DNA of 64,000 nucleotides from Pseudomonadota bacterium (GCA_023430045.1 JAEZCF010000135.1:1-64000); one strand, 5' to 3'. Positions 1 to 7,966 are shown, counted from the first letter of the stretch. Program-made: numbers and translations. Notes: generated by a model not told the origin, from the sequence alone.

Positions 1-363
1 CAGCAGGCCCTCGCTGTCCATGCGCGTTGGCGCCTGCGCGTGTTCGATGCCGGCGGCCCGCAGGGCGCGCAGGGTGCCATGGCCCACCGCCAGCCACGGC
101 CGCATCGGCGCCTGCCAGAACACCGGGCCCAGCGCCGCCGCGGCCACCACCGCCGCCGGGCTGGTGAAGATCACCCGCGATGCCTGCAGAGCGGCCTGCA
201 GCTGAACGCCAGCCATCGCCGCATCCGTCCGTTGCAACCGCCAAGGCGGAAGCGCGAGCGTGCTGCCGCCCAGCGCCGCGGCCGCTGCGCGCAGCACGGC
301 CTGCTGTCCCTGCGGGCGCAGGGACAGCAGCGTCCAACCACACGGTTTCGCATGTTCGTCCAT
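1..363 (-). CDS. hemD: Uroporphyrinogen-III synthase, 3' end missing (window edge)
   Basis: The minus strand reads from an ATG at 363 without a stop to the window edge (121 codons seen). The translation begins MDEHAKPCGWTLLSLRPQGQ and holds ALQASRVIFTSPAAVVAAA, then LAVGHGTLRALRAAGIEHAQ. This is the layout of HemD proteins: a start like xxLRPxGQ, then a (V)IFTSPxAV strand and a VGxxTAxAL-like strand. HemD cyclises hydroxymethylbilane to uroporphyrinogen III in the cytoplasm. An in-frame ATG at 372 is an alternative start. The gene diverges from the thioesterase at 409. The family call is from motif pattern on a partial protein. Confidence 0.8.
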   Translation of the reverse strand, partial: MDEHAKPCGWTLLSLRPQGQQAVLRAAAAALGGSTLALPPWRLQRTDAAMAGVQLQAALQASRVIFTSPAAVVAAAALGPVFWQAPMRPWLAVGHGTLRALRAAGIEHAQAPTRMDSEGLL

Positions 364-408
364 TGCCTGCATTATGCGGGCCCGCGTTGTTTCAGGTTGT
401 CCCAGCCG

Positions 409-876
409 ATGTCCGTCGAACCCGTTACCTCCTCGCTGCTGGTCCTGCAGCAGGTGCTGGACAGCATGCCGCCGGTGCGCGCCATGCAGCTCCGCCTTGA
501 AGGCTATGCCGCCGGCCAGCTGCAGCTGACCGCACCGCTGTCGGCCAACGTCAACGACAAGGGCAACGCCTTCGGCGGCAGCCTGGCCTCGGCCATGACC
601 CTGGCAGGCTGGGCGCTGGTGACCCTGCGCCTGCGGCTGGCCGGCCATGACGCGGAGGTGTACGTGGCCGACAGCCAGCTGCGTTACCGCGCGCCGGTGT
701 ATGGCGACCTGCACGCCCAGGCCGAAGTCGCCCCGGACAGCGACTGGGACACCTTCCTGGCCACATTCCTGCAGCGTGGCAAGGCGCGTATCGGCGTGGT
801 CGCCGTGCAGCCGGGCAGCGATGGCAAGGCGGCGGCCGAACTCAGCGGGCGTTTCGTGGCCTTCGCCAAAGGGTAG
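409..876 (+). CDS. Thioesterase, YiiD C-terminal type (hot-dog fold)
   Basis: This 155-residue protein starts MSVEPVTSSLLVLQQVLDSM. It carries NDKGNAFGGSLASAMTLAGW around residues 48-67, the Asn/Gly-rich central helix of small hot-dog thioesterases, and then SQLRYRAPVYGDL. This matches the putative thioesterase family related to the C-terminal domain of E. coli YiiD. Its acyl-thioester substrate cannot be told from sequence. The reading frame stays open upstream to position 40, but the ATG at 409 gives the normal domain length and avoids overlap with hemD on the other strand. No signal peptide, so presumably cytoplasmic. Confidence 0.78.
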   Translation: MSVEPVTSSLLVLQQVLDSMPPVRAMQLRLEGYAAGQLQLTAPLSANVNDKGNAFGGSLASAMTLAGWALVTLRLRLAGHDAEVYVADSQLRYRAPVYGDLHAQAEVAPDSDWDTFLATFLQRGKARIGVVAVQPGSDGKAAAELSGRFVAFAKG

Positions 877-925
877 GATGGCAGGCTGGTGCCCTGGGGG
901 GCATGTTCATTTGGGGAGCCTGCCG

Positions 926-1351
926 ATGCGTCGCCTGATCCAGTTCCTGCTCCTGGCCAGCCTGCTGGCCTCGGCCACCACGCTTGCCGCAGATATCAGC
1001 CGCAAGCAGCGCAAGCAGCTGGAAGAAATCCAGACCGCCTACGGCGCCACCATCCGCTGGGGAAGCATGGAAGATGCCCTGGGCTACCTGGACCCGGAGC
1101 AGCGCAAGGCCCACCCGCCGAGCGAATTCGAACTGCGCCGCTACAGCCAGCTGCGCGTTTCCGGCTACCGCGAACGCAGCACGGCCGCGCTGCCTGATGG
1201 CACCGTCGAACGGCGCGTGGAAGTGGCGGTGATCAACGTCAACACCCAGGCCGAGCGCATGGTGGGCGTGGTTGAACGCTGGCGCTGGGATCCCAAGGCC
1301 AAGCGCTGGTGGCAGACCGCCGGCCTGCCGGACCTGTGGCAGGGCCAGTAG
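926..1351 (+). CDS. Conserved secreted protein of unknown function
   Basis: A 141-residue protein that I do not recognise as a named family. It begins MRRLIQFLLLASLLASATTL, a classic Sec signal peptide with probable cleavage after TLAA. The mature part has a charged helix (SRKQRKQLEEIQ), a conserved-looking WGSMEDALGYLDPEQR segment and a C-terminal beta-rich part ending in KRWWQTAGLPDLWQGQ. The pattern resembles small periplasmic NTF2-like or SnoaL-like proteins, but that is only an impression. The start is chosen because it directly precedes the signal peptide and follows a GGGGAG ribosome-binding sequence. Confidence 0.7.
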   Translation: MRRLIQFLLLASLLASATTLAADISRKQRKQLEEIQTAYGATIRWGSMEDALGYLDPEQRKAHPPSEFELRRYSQLRVSGYRERSTAALPDGTVERRVEVAVINVNTQAERMVGVVERWRWDPKAKRWWQTAGLPDLWQGQ

Positions 1352-1431
1352 CGCGCCGCAAGGCATGCGGCTGAGGCTGGAATGTCCCGCCCAACCGCCT
1401 TGTGCGACAATCGGCGCCCGCTTATCGACCC

Positions 1432-1878
1432 GTGACCCGCGTGAATTACGAAGAGTTGGTGGCCTTTGCCGGCCGAAACCCGATGCTGTCCATTGCCCTG
1501 GTGGGCCTGACCGCAGCGATCATCGTCACCGAAATCCGTCGCCTGTTCCGTGGCTACAGGTCCCTCAAGCCGGGTGAACTGGTGCAGCTGGTCAATGGCG
1601 GCGATGCCGTGGTGGTGGATCTGTCCTCCAGCAGCGACTTTGAAAAGGGCCACATCGCCGGCAGCAAGAACGTGCAGCCCAGCCAGTTCGGCCCGGAACA
1701 CAAGCTGGTGGCGTCGGCCAGGCAGCGCCCGGTCGTGCTGGTGTGCCGCAACGGCAACGCGTCGGAAACGGCAGCCAAGGCCCTGAAAAAGGCCGGTTTC
1801 GAGAAGATTTCGGTGCTGGAAGGCGGACTGCCCGCCTGGCAGCAGGCCGAGCTTCCGCTGGTCAAGGGTCGCAACTGA
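1432..1878 (+). CDS. Membrane-anchored rhodanese-domain protein (YibN-like)
   Basis: The 148-residue product has an N-terminal membrane segment (MLSIALVGLTAAIIVTEIRR, residues about 17-36) followed by a rhodanese domain. The domain shows the VVDLSSSSDFEKGHIAGS substrate-entry motif and the active loop LVCRNGNASETAA, whose cysteine is the likely sulfane-sulfur carrier. E. coli YibN has the same design and also lies just upstream of secB and gpsA, so the neighbourhood is conserved, here without grxC. A GTG start at 1432 is preferred; another GTG lies two codons later, and the frame is open upstream to 1402. The sulfur acceptor is unknown. Confidence 0.8.
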   Translation: MTRVNYEELVAFAGRNPMLSIALVGLTAAIIVTEIRRLFRGYRSLKPGELVQLVNGGDAVVVDLSSSSDFEKGHIAGSKNVQPSQFGPEHKLVASARQRPVVLVCRNGNASETAAKALKKAGFEKISVLEGGLPAWQQAELPLVKGRN

Positions 1879-1987
1879 CCCCGATGCGCCGGCCGGGGGT
1901 TGTGCGCTGCGTGACACGCCCCCATCGCTATTGATGCAACATATCGTCTAAACATACGTTCAACGAATTCATCTGGAGCAACAGGAA

Positions 1988-2506
1988 ATGTCCGAAGAGA
2001 ACACCAACGGCGCCACCGCGCCGGTCGACGCCGCCAACGGCCCCGCGTTCACCGTCGAAAAGGTCTACGTCAAGGACGTTTCCTTCGAATCGCCGAATGC
2101 TCCGACCATCTTCAACGACCAGGTGCAGCCGGAACTCCAGCTCAACCTGAACCGGCAGGTGCAGCGCCTGGGCGAGAACGCCTTTGAAGTCGTGCTGGCC
2201 GTGACCCTGACCTGCAAGGCCGAAGACCGCACCGCCTACGTGGCTGAAGTGAAGCAGGCTGGCGTGTTCGGCCTGGTCGGCCTGGACCCGCAGTCCATCG
2301 ACGTGCTGCTCGGCACCCAGTGCCCGAACATCCTGTTCCCGTACGTGCGCCAGCTGGTCAGCGACCTGATCCAGGCCGGCGGCTTCCCGCCGTTCTTCCT
2401 GCAGCCGATCAACTTCGAAGGCCTGTACGCGGAAACCCTGCGCCAGCGCCAGGAGCAGGGCGAAGTGCCGTCGCTGGCCAATTCCGAGCCGGCCGGCAAC
2501 GCCTGA
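1988..2506 (+). CDS. secB: Protein-export chaperone SecB
   Basis: SecB holds preproteins unfolded and hands them to SecA. The 172-residue sequence contains the family core: FTVEKVYVKDVSFESPNAP at residues 21-39, LNLNRQVQRLGENAFEVVL, then the helix-forming GTQCPNILFPYVRQLVSDLI and GGFPPFFLQPINFEGLYA near the C-terminus. It is somewhat longer than E. coli SecB (155 aa) because of an N-terminal extension and a Gln/Glu-rich tail. ACAGGA lies a few bases before the ATG at 1988. It is followed after 20 bases by gpsA, the same pairing as in E. coli. Confidence 0.97.
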   Translation: MSEENTNGATAPVDAANGPAFTVEKVYVKDVSFESPNAPTIFNDQVQPELQLNLNRQVQRLGENAFEVVLAVTLTCKAEDRTAYVAEVKQAGVFGLVGLDPQSIDVLLGTQCPNILFPYVRQLVSDLIQAGGFPPFFLQPINFEGLYAETLRQRQEQGEVPSLANSEPAGNA

Positions 2507-2526
2507 TCGGCATCGCCGCGCACCGC

Positions 2527-3552
2527 ATGAGCGATACCGCTGAAAAAGTAGCCGTACTGGGCGCCGGTTCCTGGGGAACCGCGCTGGCCAGCCTGCTCGC
2601 CCGGCACGGTCTGCGTACCGTGCTGTGGGGCCGTGACGCGGCGATGGTGGAAGCCATCGACCAGCGCCACGAGAACACCCGCTACCTGCCGGGCATCCCG
2701 CTGCCGGAATCGCTGCGTGCGACCACCGACATGGCCGCTGCCGTGGAAGGCGCCGCCTGGATACTGGTTGTCACGCCATCGCATGCGTTCAACGAAACGG
2801 TGACCGCGCTGGCACCGCTGCGTCCGCCTGGTGCGGGCGTGGCCTGGGCCACCAAGGGATTCGAGCCGGGTTCCGGGCGTTTCCTGCATGAGGTGGCGCG
2901 TGAAATCCTCGGCCAGGACGTGCCGCTGGCGGTCGTCACCGGCCCGTCGTTCGCCAAGGAAGTCACCCAGGGATTGCCGACCGCCATCACCGTGCACGGC
3001 GACGTGCCGGAGTTCGCGCAGGCTGTGGCCGAAGCGATGCACGGCCCGGCGTTCCGCGCCTACACCGGCGATGACATGGTGGGTGCCGAGCTGGGCGGCG
3101 CGATGAAGAACGTGCTGGCCGTGGCCACCGGCGTGGCCGATGGCATGCAATTGGGCCTCAATGCCCGTGCCGGCCTGATCACCCGTGGCCTGAATGAAAT
3201 GCTGCGGCTTGCCGCGGCGATCGGCGCCCGCCCGGAAACCCTGATGGGTCTGGCCGGCCTGGGCGACCTGGTGCTGACCTGCACCGGCGACCTGTCGCGC
3301 AACCGTCGGCTGGGGCTTGCCCTGGGGCGCGGGCAATCGCTTCAGGATGCCATCCGCGAAATCGGCCAGGTGGTGGAATCGGTGCAGACCGCCGACGAAG
3401 TGATGCGCCAGGCGCGCCGTCATGGCATCGACCTGCCCATTTCCGATGGCGTGCGTGCCGTACTGCACGGCGAACAATCGCCCGAAGAAGGCCTGCGTAC
3501 CCTGCTGGCGCGCGAACAGAAGCCGGAATATCCCGACACGCTGTTCAAGTGA
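2527..3552 (+). CDS. gpsA: NAD(P)-dependent glycerol-3-phosphate dehydrogenase
   Basis: GpsA reduces dihydroxyacetone phosphate to sn-glycerol 3-phosphate for phospholipid synthesis. The 341-residue protein opens with a Rossmann loop, VAVLGAGSWGTALASLLARH, and contains the NADP-contact stretch TKGFEPGSGRFLHEV, the family motif VTGPSFAKEVTQGLPTAIT, and catalytic-site sequence GAMKNVLAVATGVADGMQLG with the expected Lys. Late in the protein GLGDLVLTCTGDLSRNRRLG is also typical. The ATG at 2527 follows secB closely, so the two are probably cotranscribed. A strong terminator follows at 3575. Confidence 0.97.
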   Translation: MSDTAEKVAVLGAGSWGTALASLLARHGLRTVLWGRDAAMVEAIDQRHENTRYLPGIPLPESLRATTDMAAAVEGAAWILVVTPSHAFNETVTALAPLRPPGAGVAWATKGFEPGSGRFLHEVAREILGQDVPLAVVTGPSFAKEVTQGLPTAITVHGDVPEFAQAVAEAMHGPAFRAYTGDDMVGAELGGAMKNVLAVATGVADGMQLGLNARAGLITRGLNEMLRLAAAIGARPETLMGLAGLGDLVLTCTGDLSRNRRLGLALGRGQSLQDAIREIGQVVESVQTADEVMRQARRHGIDLPISDGVRAVLHGEQSPEEGLRTLLAREQKPEYPDTLFK

Positions 3553-3574
3553 GTTGAGTAGATCGAACCTGACA

Positions 3575-3603
3575 AACCCCGGCCAACGCCGGGGTTCTTT
3601 TTT
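3575..3603 (+). terminator. Rho-independent terminator after gpsA
   Basis: An inverted repeat AACCCCGG-ccaacg-CCGGGGTT type hairpin at 3575-3596 is followed by CTTTTTT. It lies 23 bases past the gpsA stop and should end the rhodanese-secB-gpsA transcript. Confidence 0.9.
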
Positions 3604-3674
3604 GCAGGCGGCGATGCCGGCAGCGACGCGCCACGCTCGGCGGCGTTTCCCGGAAAATTAAAAAACCGCGTGGG

Positions 3675-3730
3675 CTTTTAAACTTTTAGTGTATAAAGTT
3701 AGAAAGGTCCTTTGCCTTTTAAACTTTCAG
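3675..3730 (+). promoter_or_regulatory. Repeated palindromic operator region in front of Fic gene 1
   Basis: CTTTTAAACTTTTAG at 3675-3689 recurs as CTTTTAAACTTTCAG at 3716-3730, a 41-base period; the second copy covers the Shine-Dalgarno AGGA of the Fic gene. Between them are AACTTT...AAAGTT arms (3681-3686 and 3695-3700) and the perfect 11-base palindrome AAAGGTCCTTT at 3703-3713. The region is much more AT-rich than its surroundings. This is operator-like structure and suggests autoregulation, which is an inference. Confidence 0.6.
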
Positions 3731-3741
3731 GACGGTCCGCC

Positions 3742-4917
3742 ATGCGTCAAAGCGATGTAGCGCCGCACCTGCGCCAGTACCTCGTGCCGGTGGAAGGAAA
3801 GCCCAATGTGCGTGCCATGGTGGCACCCCCCGCGCCGCGACAGCTCCCGGCGGGATCCGGCTCACCCGCGCTTGCGCATGCCGCCAGCCAAGCGCTCGGT
3901 CGCCTTATAGGCGCCATGGAGGGGTGGAGCAATCCGGATATCCTGACCCGCACACTGGTCAGGCGCGAGGCCGTTCAGAGCTCTCAGATCGAGGGAACGA
4001 AAACCGAACTCGACGAACTTCTGACCTATGAGGCCACGTGGAGCGCCGAGGGCCTGCCCGCCGACGTCCGCACCACCCAGCATTACGTCGAAGCCTTGCA
4101 GCACGGACTGGGCGCCGTGCGCAGCGGAGGACGGAGTGCGCTGGATTGCGAGCTCGTCAAGGAAATGCACGCGATGCTGATGGAGCACGAGAACGTCCCG
4201 AAGGGAATCTATCGGGACATCCAGGCATGGATAGGCACAGGCCGGATCGAAGACGCCAGCTTCGTCCCCACGCCGCCGTCAGACATCGATGCATGCATGC
4301 GCGATCTCGAGCAGAACATCCTGCATTACGCGCCCCGCGAAGACGAGCAGGCGGAGTTGACCGCGCTCGCTCAGATGGCGATAGCCCACGCCCAGTTCGA
4401 GACCATCCATCCTTTCAATGATGGCAATGGACGGACCGGACGAATCCTCATGCCGCTGATCCTTGCCGCCGAGGGGCTGCCTCCGCTGTACCTGTCCGGG
4501 ATGCTGATGCGTAACCGGGCCGGCTACTACGCAGCGCTGAAACAAGTCCAGTTGCAGGGAAACTGGGGTCCGTGGATGGACATGACCTACTGTGCCGTCC
4601 TGGAGGCCACTGACGACTGCGTGTCGCTGGCCGAGGATCTGCGCGCGATACGAGGCATCTGGTTGGATGCCACCGCGAGCTACCGCAGCCATTCGGTCGC
4701 AAGGCGATTGCCCGCCATGCTGATCGAGCAGCCTGTCGTAACCACCAACACCGTTGCCGCCCTGCTCGGCGTGTCGGTGGTGGCCGCTGCCAAGGGCATC
4801 AATGAGCTGATGAGGCTTGGCATCCTGAAGGCAAAGGATGAGCGAACGTGGGGCAGGACGTTCCATGCTGCGGCAGTCCTTGACCGCCTGAATCAAGCGC
4901 CCAGGAAGGCGCGTTGA
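3742..4917 (+). CDS. Class II Fic protein with C-terminal winged helix (Fic gene 1)
   Basis: A 391-residue Fic protein. The N-terminal domain carries the inhibitory-helix motif SSQIEGT at about residues 80-86, fitting (S/T)xxxE(G/N), which blocks ATP placement in class II Fic proteins. The catalytic motif HPFNDGNGRTGR is complete (about residues 223-234), so AMP transfer to a target hydroxyl is predicted. The C-terminal part (VTTNTVAALLGVSVVAAAKG) looks like a winged helix-turn-helix. The start at 3742 has AGGA nine bases upstream; a TTG at 3712 is less likely. It stands alone between terminators, and its target is unknown. Confidence 0.9.
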   Translation: MRQSDVAPHLRQYLVPVEGKPNVRAMVAPPAPRQLPAGSGSPALAHAASQALGRLIGAMEGWSNPDILTRTLVRREAVQSSQIEGTKTELDELLTYEATWSAEGLPADVRTTQHYVEALQHGLGAVRSGGRSALDCELVKEMHAMLMEHENVPKGIYRDIQAWIGTGRIEDASFVPTPPSDIDACMRDLEQNILHYAPREDEQAELTALAQMAIAHAQFETIHPFNDGNGRTGRILMPLILAAEGLPPLYLSGMLMRNRAGYYAALKQVQLQGNWGPWMDMTYCAVLEATDDCVSLAEDLRAIRGIWLDATASYRSHSVARRLPAMLIEQPVVTTNTVAALLGVSVVAAAKGINELMRLGILKAKDERTWGRTFHAAAVLDRLNQAPRKAR

Positions 4918-5033
4918 ATAGCGTTCTGTAATAACCCGCTGAATTCCTGCTCAGGTGTTACTGTCCCCAAAGGAGACACCGATGAGCAAAATGATGGAAC
5001 AAGTAAGCACCCAACCATCACCACATGGCCCCG

Positions 5034-5058
5034 GTAGAGCCGACCCACGGTCGGCTGC
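5034..5058 (+). repeat. SMAG (GTAG-type) palindromic element
   Basis: The element reads GTAGAGCCGACCCACGGTCGGCTGC-like sequence: a GTAG head followed by an AGCCGACC/GGTCGGCT stem. Head and stem match the SMAG REP-like family of Stenotrophomonas. Confidence 0.75.
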
Positions 5059-5094
5059 CTTTCCCAACTCCCATGCACAACCCCACCGCAGCAC

Positions 5095-5122
5095 AAAAAA
5101 AGCCCGGCACAAAGGCCGGGCT
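5095..5122 (-). terminator. Rho-independent terminator of the Ax21-family gene
   Basis: Read on the minus strand, the stem AGCCCGGC...GCCGGGCT (5101-5122) is followed by seven T residues. It lies about 100 bases past the stop at 5223. Confidence 0.85.
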
Positions 5123-5177
5123 TCGGTTGGCGTGTGGGAGAGAGACACACGCCGATCACGCACTTGCACACCACCAT

Positions 5178-5206
5178 GGTAAAGCCGATCCACCATCGGC
5201 TTTACC
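5178..5206. repeat. Perfect 12-base-arm palindrome, SMAG-like
   Basis: GGTAAAGCCGAT, five bases, then ATCGGCTTTACC. It lies just past the Ax21-family stop codon and is a GTAA variant of the GTAG hairpin family seen elsewhere in the window. Confidence 0.7.
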
Positions 5207-5222
5207 CACACACATCACGCAT

Positions 5223-5798
5223 TTACCAGGTAAAGCGCGGACCCACGAACCACTCGCGGTCACCGGCCTTGGCCAGCTTCACTTCACCGGTCAGGCCCCA
5301 GTTCGGGTTGAACTTCGCCGTGGCACCGACGCGGCCGTAGAACTCACCGTCCGGGTTGATGCCGTGCTTCTTGCTGTAATCCTCATAGCCGGCCAGCGCA
5401 TAACCCTCGATCATCGGAGAGAACGCGGTGCGCACGCCGACTTCGGTCGAGTAGCCGTTGAAGTCCAGGCCGCCCTTCGGATCAAACTTCTGGTACGCCA
5501 CGCGGGCCACCAGGTCGGTGGTCGGGGCGATGCCGTAGTTGTAGCCGACACCCAGGCGCCACTGGTCAACGTCAGCGTTGGTGCGATCGGTTTCCTGCGC
5601 GGTGTAGTCGCCGAAGATGTGGAAGTTCGGATGCACTGCGACCGAACCCTTCACACCCCAGCCATCGGCATCGCCGCCACGGGCGTCGGTGTTCACGTAG
5701 CCGCCTTCCACATAGTTGTACGACAGGCCATCGGCGGCGGACGCAGCGAACGGCGCGGCGGCGACCAGGGCGAGAGCGAGGAGAGACGTCTTGTTCAT
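5223..5798 (-). CDS. Ax21-family outer-membrane beta-barrel protein
   Basis: A 191-residue protein starting MNKTSLLALALVAAAPFAAS, a signal peptide ending ASA, followed by ADGLSYNYVEGGYVNTDARG. The alternating aromatic pattern (GVGYNYGIAPTTDLVARVAY and the terminal EWFVGPRFTW) fits an eight-strand-size barrel. The opening ADGLSYxYVEGGYV is characteristic of the Ax21 family of Xanthomonas and Stenotrophomonas, secreted and outer-membrane proteins reported to be controlled by diffusible signal factor quorum sensing. The ATG at 5798 was chosen over the upstream frame opening (5852) because it begins the signal peptide. A terminator follows. Biological function remains debated in the literature. 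Confidence 0.82.
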   Translation of the reverse strand: MNKTSLLALALVAAAPFAASAADGLSYNYVEGGYVNTDARGGDADGWGVKGSVAVHPNFHIFGDYTAQETDRTNADVDQWRLGVGYNYGIAPTTDLVARVAYQKFDPKGGLDFNGYSTEVGVRTAFSPMIEGYALAGYEDYSKKHGINPDGEFYGRVGATAKFNPNWGLTGEVKLAKAGDREWFVGPRFTW

Positions 5799-5948
5799 CG
5801 GGATACACACCTTTCTGGTTCTGGTTGATCGATGCGCGGATAAAGAACGCATTCGACAGGTGTGAATTATCCGTTTCGCGTCGCAATCAGCCCTGAATAT
5901 TGAACTGACCGGTGCATGAATATGGGGTGGGTTCAGGGAACTTGTTTT

Positions 5949-5968
5949 GGGTACTGTGATTAGTACCC
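5949..5968. promoter_or_regulatory. Inverted repeat in the Ax21 / mobile mystery intergenic region
   Basis: GGGTACT, six bases, AGTACCC: perfect 7-base arms, 151 bases upstream of the Ax21-family start and 156 bases upstream of the mobile mystery A start. It could be an operator for either divergent gene. No known regulator consensus was recognised. Confidence 0.45.
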
Positions 5969-6033
5969 GGCGGTACCTTGGTTGCAGTCCCGCAACACCC
6001 GCTTATTCACCAGAAGGAATGGGTGGGATGGAA

Positions 6034-6057
6034 AATAATTCCTCAAAAGGAATTATT
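6034..6057 (+). promoter_or_regulatory. Likely autoregulatory operator of the mobile mystery A/B pair
   Basis: AATAATTCCT-caaa-AGGAATTATT, a perfect 10-base-arm palindrome in an AT-rich stretch 67 bases upstream of the HTH gene at 6124. HTH antitoxin-like proteins usually bind such palindromes at their own promoter; binding here is inferred. Confidence 0.6.
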
Positions 6058-6123
6058 AGAGTTGAATAAAATGCCCTAAAGGGACTATATTTTTCCAATT
6101 CGCAGTCGCTATAGGGAATATTC

Positions 6124-6603
6124 ATGGCCCCGACACCCACTTCGAAGATGCGTCGCCTGGCTCGTTCAAAGCTGGACAAAAGCGGGGAAGCTCTGCGGAA
6201 GAGCCTGCCGGCGCTTCGGGCTACGCCCAGGGGGGGCTGGATAGCCGCGATTCGCGAAGCCTTGGGCATGTCGCAGTCCGACCTGGCTCGGCGTCTTGGT
6301 GTAGTCCAGAGCTCGGTGGTCAAACTGGAGAAGAGCGAACGCTCGGGAACGGTGCGCGTGGAAACTCTGCGGCGCGCCGCTGACGCCCTTGACTGCGAGC
6401 TGGTCGTTCTCATGGTCCCTCGCACCCCCCTGCAAGAGACCGTCGATCGCCAGCGATTGAAGGTGTATGGCGCCACGATCCACCGAGCAGCAGTCCACAT
6501 GGAGCTTGAGGACCAGGCAGTATCGTCAGACCTGCGCCAACATCTGCTCCAGCAGGCCGAGGACGAGATCCCGGACAGCGCGCTGTGGGGGGATCGGGTC
6601 TAG
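6124..6603 (+). CDS. Mobile mystery protein A (HTH antitoxin-like partner)
   Basis: A 159-residue protein with an XRE-type helix-turn-helix at about residues 40-75: WIAAIREALGMSQSDLARRL followed by GVVQSSVVKLEKSE. The N-terminal MRRLARSKLD and the RTPLQETVDRQR segment after the HTH match the mobile mystery protein A family, which is nearly always found with a Fic-domain protein B. AGGGA lies six bases before the ATG. Its stop codon overlaps the GTG start of the next gene by one base, so the pair is translationally coupled. A DNA-binding antitoxin/repressor role is inferred from the arrangement. Confidence 0.88.
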   Translation: MAPTPTSKMRRLARSKLDKSGEALRKSLPALRATPRGGWIAAIREALGMSQSDLARRLGVVQSSVVKLEKSERSGTVRVETLRRAADALDCELVVLMVPRTPLQETVDRQRLKVYGATIHRAAVHMELEDQAVSSDLRQHLLQQAEDEIPDSALWGDRV

Positions 6604-7205
6604 TGGCTGAGCTCCAACGGTTTGATTTCGAGATCGAAGACGGCCAGACACCGCTGGATCCGGATGAGGCGCAGGGACTGAAGCTGAAGTGGGTCGCAAC
6701 ACGCGCTGACCTCAACGACGTTGAGGGCGCAAACGTCGTCAGGGGCATGCTCTGGGCGGCGCGGGAGATCCGCAGGAAGGATGTGGTGGTGCCCAGTGAT
6801 GCCTTCCTGCGGAAGCTGCACGAAAAGATGTTCGGCAGCGTGTGGGAGTGGGCGGGCCGATACAGGCTGACTGAGCGGAACATCGGCGTAGCGCCGCATC
6901 AGATCGCCATGCAGCTCCGGCAACTCTTCGACAACGTGGGTGCCTGGCAGGAGTTCAAGACATACCCGCTGGACGAGCAAGCGGCCCGCCTCCATCACCA
7001 GCTGACATTCATCCACCCGTTCCCGAACGGGAACGGCCGCAGCTCGCGACTGATGGCTGACCTGTTCCTGCAGTCGCACGGTGAGCAACCCTTTTCGTGG
7101 GGGCCAGCACCGCACAACAGTACTGTGCGGAAAAGCTACCTGCAGGCCGTACGGGAAGCTGATGCAGGCAATTGGCAGCCACTACTTGGATTCGTCCGAA
7201 GCTAG
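6603..7205 (+). CDS. Mobile mystery protein B (Fic/DOC domain, Fic gene 2)
   Basis: A 200-residue Fic-fold protein starting at a GTG inside the stop of mobile mystery A. The active motif is HPFPNGNGRSSR (about residues 137-148). The usual acidic residue of HPFx(D/E)GNGR is replaced by Asn, as I recall for this subfamily, so a standard AMP-transfer reaction cannot be assumed. It also has FGSVWEWAGRYRLTERNIGV, the conserved segment that precedes the active site in DOC-like proteins. No inhibitory (S/T)xxxE(G/N) motif is evident in it, so the partner may control it. Only about 15 bases separate its stop from the edge of a large duplicated segment. Confidence 0.88.
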   Translation: MAELQRFDFEIEDGQTPLDPDEAQGLKLKWVATRADLNDVEGANVVRGMLWAAREIRRKDVVVPSDAFLRKLHEKMFGSVWEWAGRYRLTERNIGVAPHQIAMQLRQLFDNVGAWQEFKTYPLDEQAARLHHQLTFIHPFPNGNGRSSRLMADLFLQSHGEQPFSWGPAPHNSTVRKSYLQAVREADAGNWQPLLGFVRS

Positions 7206-7220
7206 GGCACGGGGCGCCAT

Positions 7221-7445
7221 CCGCTCAACCCCTTCTCTGCCACCGATGTGACGGTCATCGAGAACCCCGGGCAGGCCGACATGCGGATCACGGTCAAGAA
7301 CGGAGAGGAGCTGACCCGGTATGAGTCCACCGGCGAGATCGGCGAGGGCGGCAGCACCAAGGCCGGTGTCACCTACCGGCTTCCAGACGGCCGCATGGTC
7401 TATGTCCCGGAAGGTGCGGTGCCGAATGAGGCCACGCCACCCTGA
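7221..7445 (+). pseudogene. 5'-truncated DUF2149 gene fragment
   Basis: The sequence is nearly identical to codons 38-111 of the intact gene at 14850-15185, but it lacks the N-terminus and transmembrane helix. The frame is open and has an internal GTG (7248), giving a 65-residue soluble periplasmic-domain piece without signal or anchor. The C-terminal residues differ slightly (VPNEATPP versus VPGEATAP). It is most simply a remnant of an operon copy whose left part was lost. Confidence 0.88.
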
Positions 7446-7549
7446 TCATGGACTGCCGATGTGGGACGTGGCCCGTGAACGTGTCGGTGAACCCTCGAAG
7501 TAAGAGGCCGTTTTCATCGGTCATGCGCTCAACACGGCACGAGAGTGCA

Positions 7550-7966
7550 TCACCATTCCGTCCGGTCCAGCACCTCGCGCGCAGACTCCGCCAAGTCCCG
7601 GCTGGCGACCACCAGACCCTCCACGATGTGTTCGCCCGGAAGCTCGTCCGGTAGCCCATCCACCTGGTCCAGGTGTGCCGCGTGCAGGGCTTCAAGCGTC
7701 GCGCACAGGGCGTTGAGTTTGCGATACACATGCGCAAGCCCTGAGCGGCGCATGGCCGTGGACGTGGCTTCGTCGTCAAGCACAGCGCTGCCATCGTCCG
7801 CCAGCGGCACCACCGACAGCCGGATGTCCCGGCCGTGTTGTTCGTGTTCGAGCGCATACCGCGCCAGGATGGCTTCCAGCTTGGCAACGAAGCGGGGAGG
7901 AAGGTTGTGGATGTCCTCGCCGATCATCGCGCTCAGCAGGGCGCGTGCCTGGAACGGATTGGACAT
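7550..7966 (-). CDS. Unknown protein, left copy of a duplicated gene
   Basis: A 138-residue soluble protein I do not recognise. It starts MSNPFQARALLSAMIGEDIH and is mostly helical. The second half (ATSTAMRRSGLAHVYRKLNA, then ALHAAHLDQVDGLPDELPGE) is identical to the copy at 15289-15705, while residues about 37-60 differ strongly. GAGG precedes the chosen ATG; a GTG nine codons upstream is possible. It converges with the DUF2149 fragment in front of it. Conservation of the frame in both copies supports a real gene. No signal peptide or membrane segment is seen. Confidence 0.7.
   Translation of the reverse strand: MSNPFQARALLSAMIGEDIHNLPPRFVAKLEAILARYALEHEQHGRDIRLSVVPLADDGSAVLDDEATSTAMRRSGLAHVYRKLNALCATLEALHAAHLDQVDGLPDELPGEHIVEGLVVASRDLAESAREVLDRTEW

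Larger units (their letters stand above)
4918..5222. other. Gene-free spacer with SMAG hairpins and a terminator
   Basis: This 305-base spacer lies between convergent Fic gene 1 and the Ax21-family gene. It holds a GTAG-type palindrome at 5034, a minus-strand terminator at 5095 and a second perfect palindrome at 5178. Short open frames cross it, but none has a convincing start or family signal. Confidence 0.6.

Noticed and set aside
5025..5828. Plus-strand frame opposite the Ax21-family gene
   Set aside because: It overlaps a clear barrel gene with signal peptide and terminator on the other strand and has no family signal.
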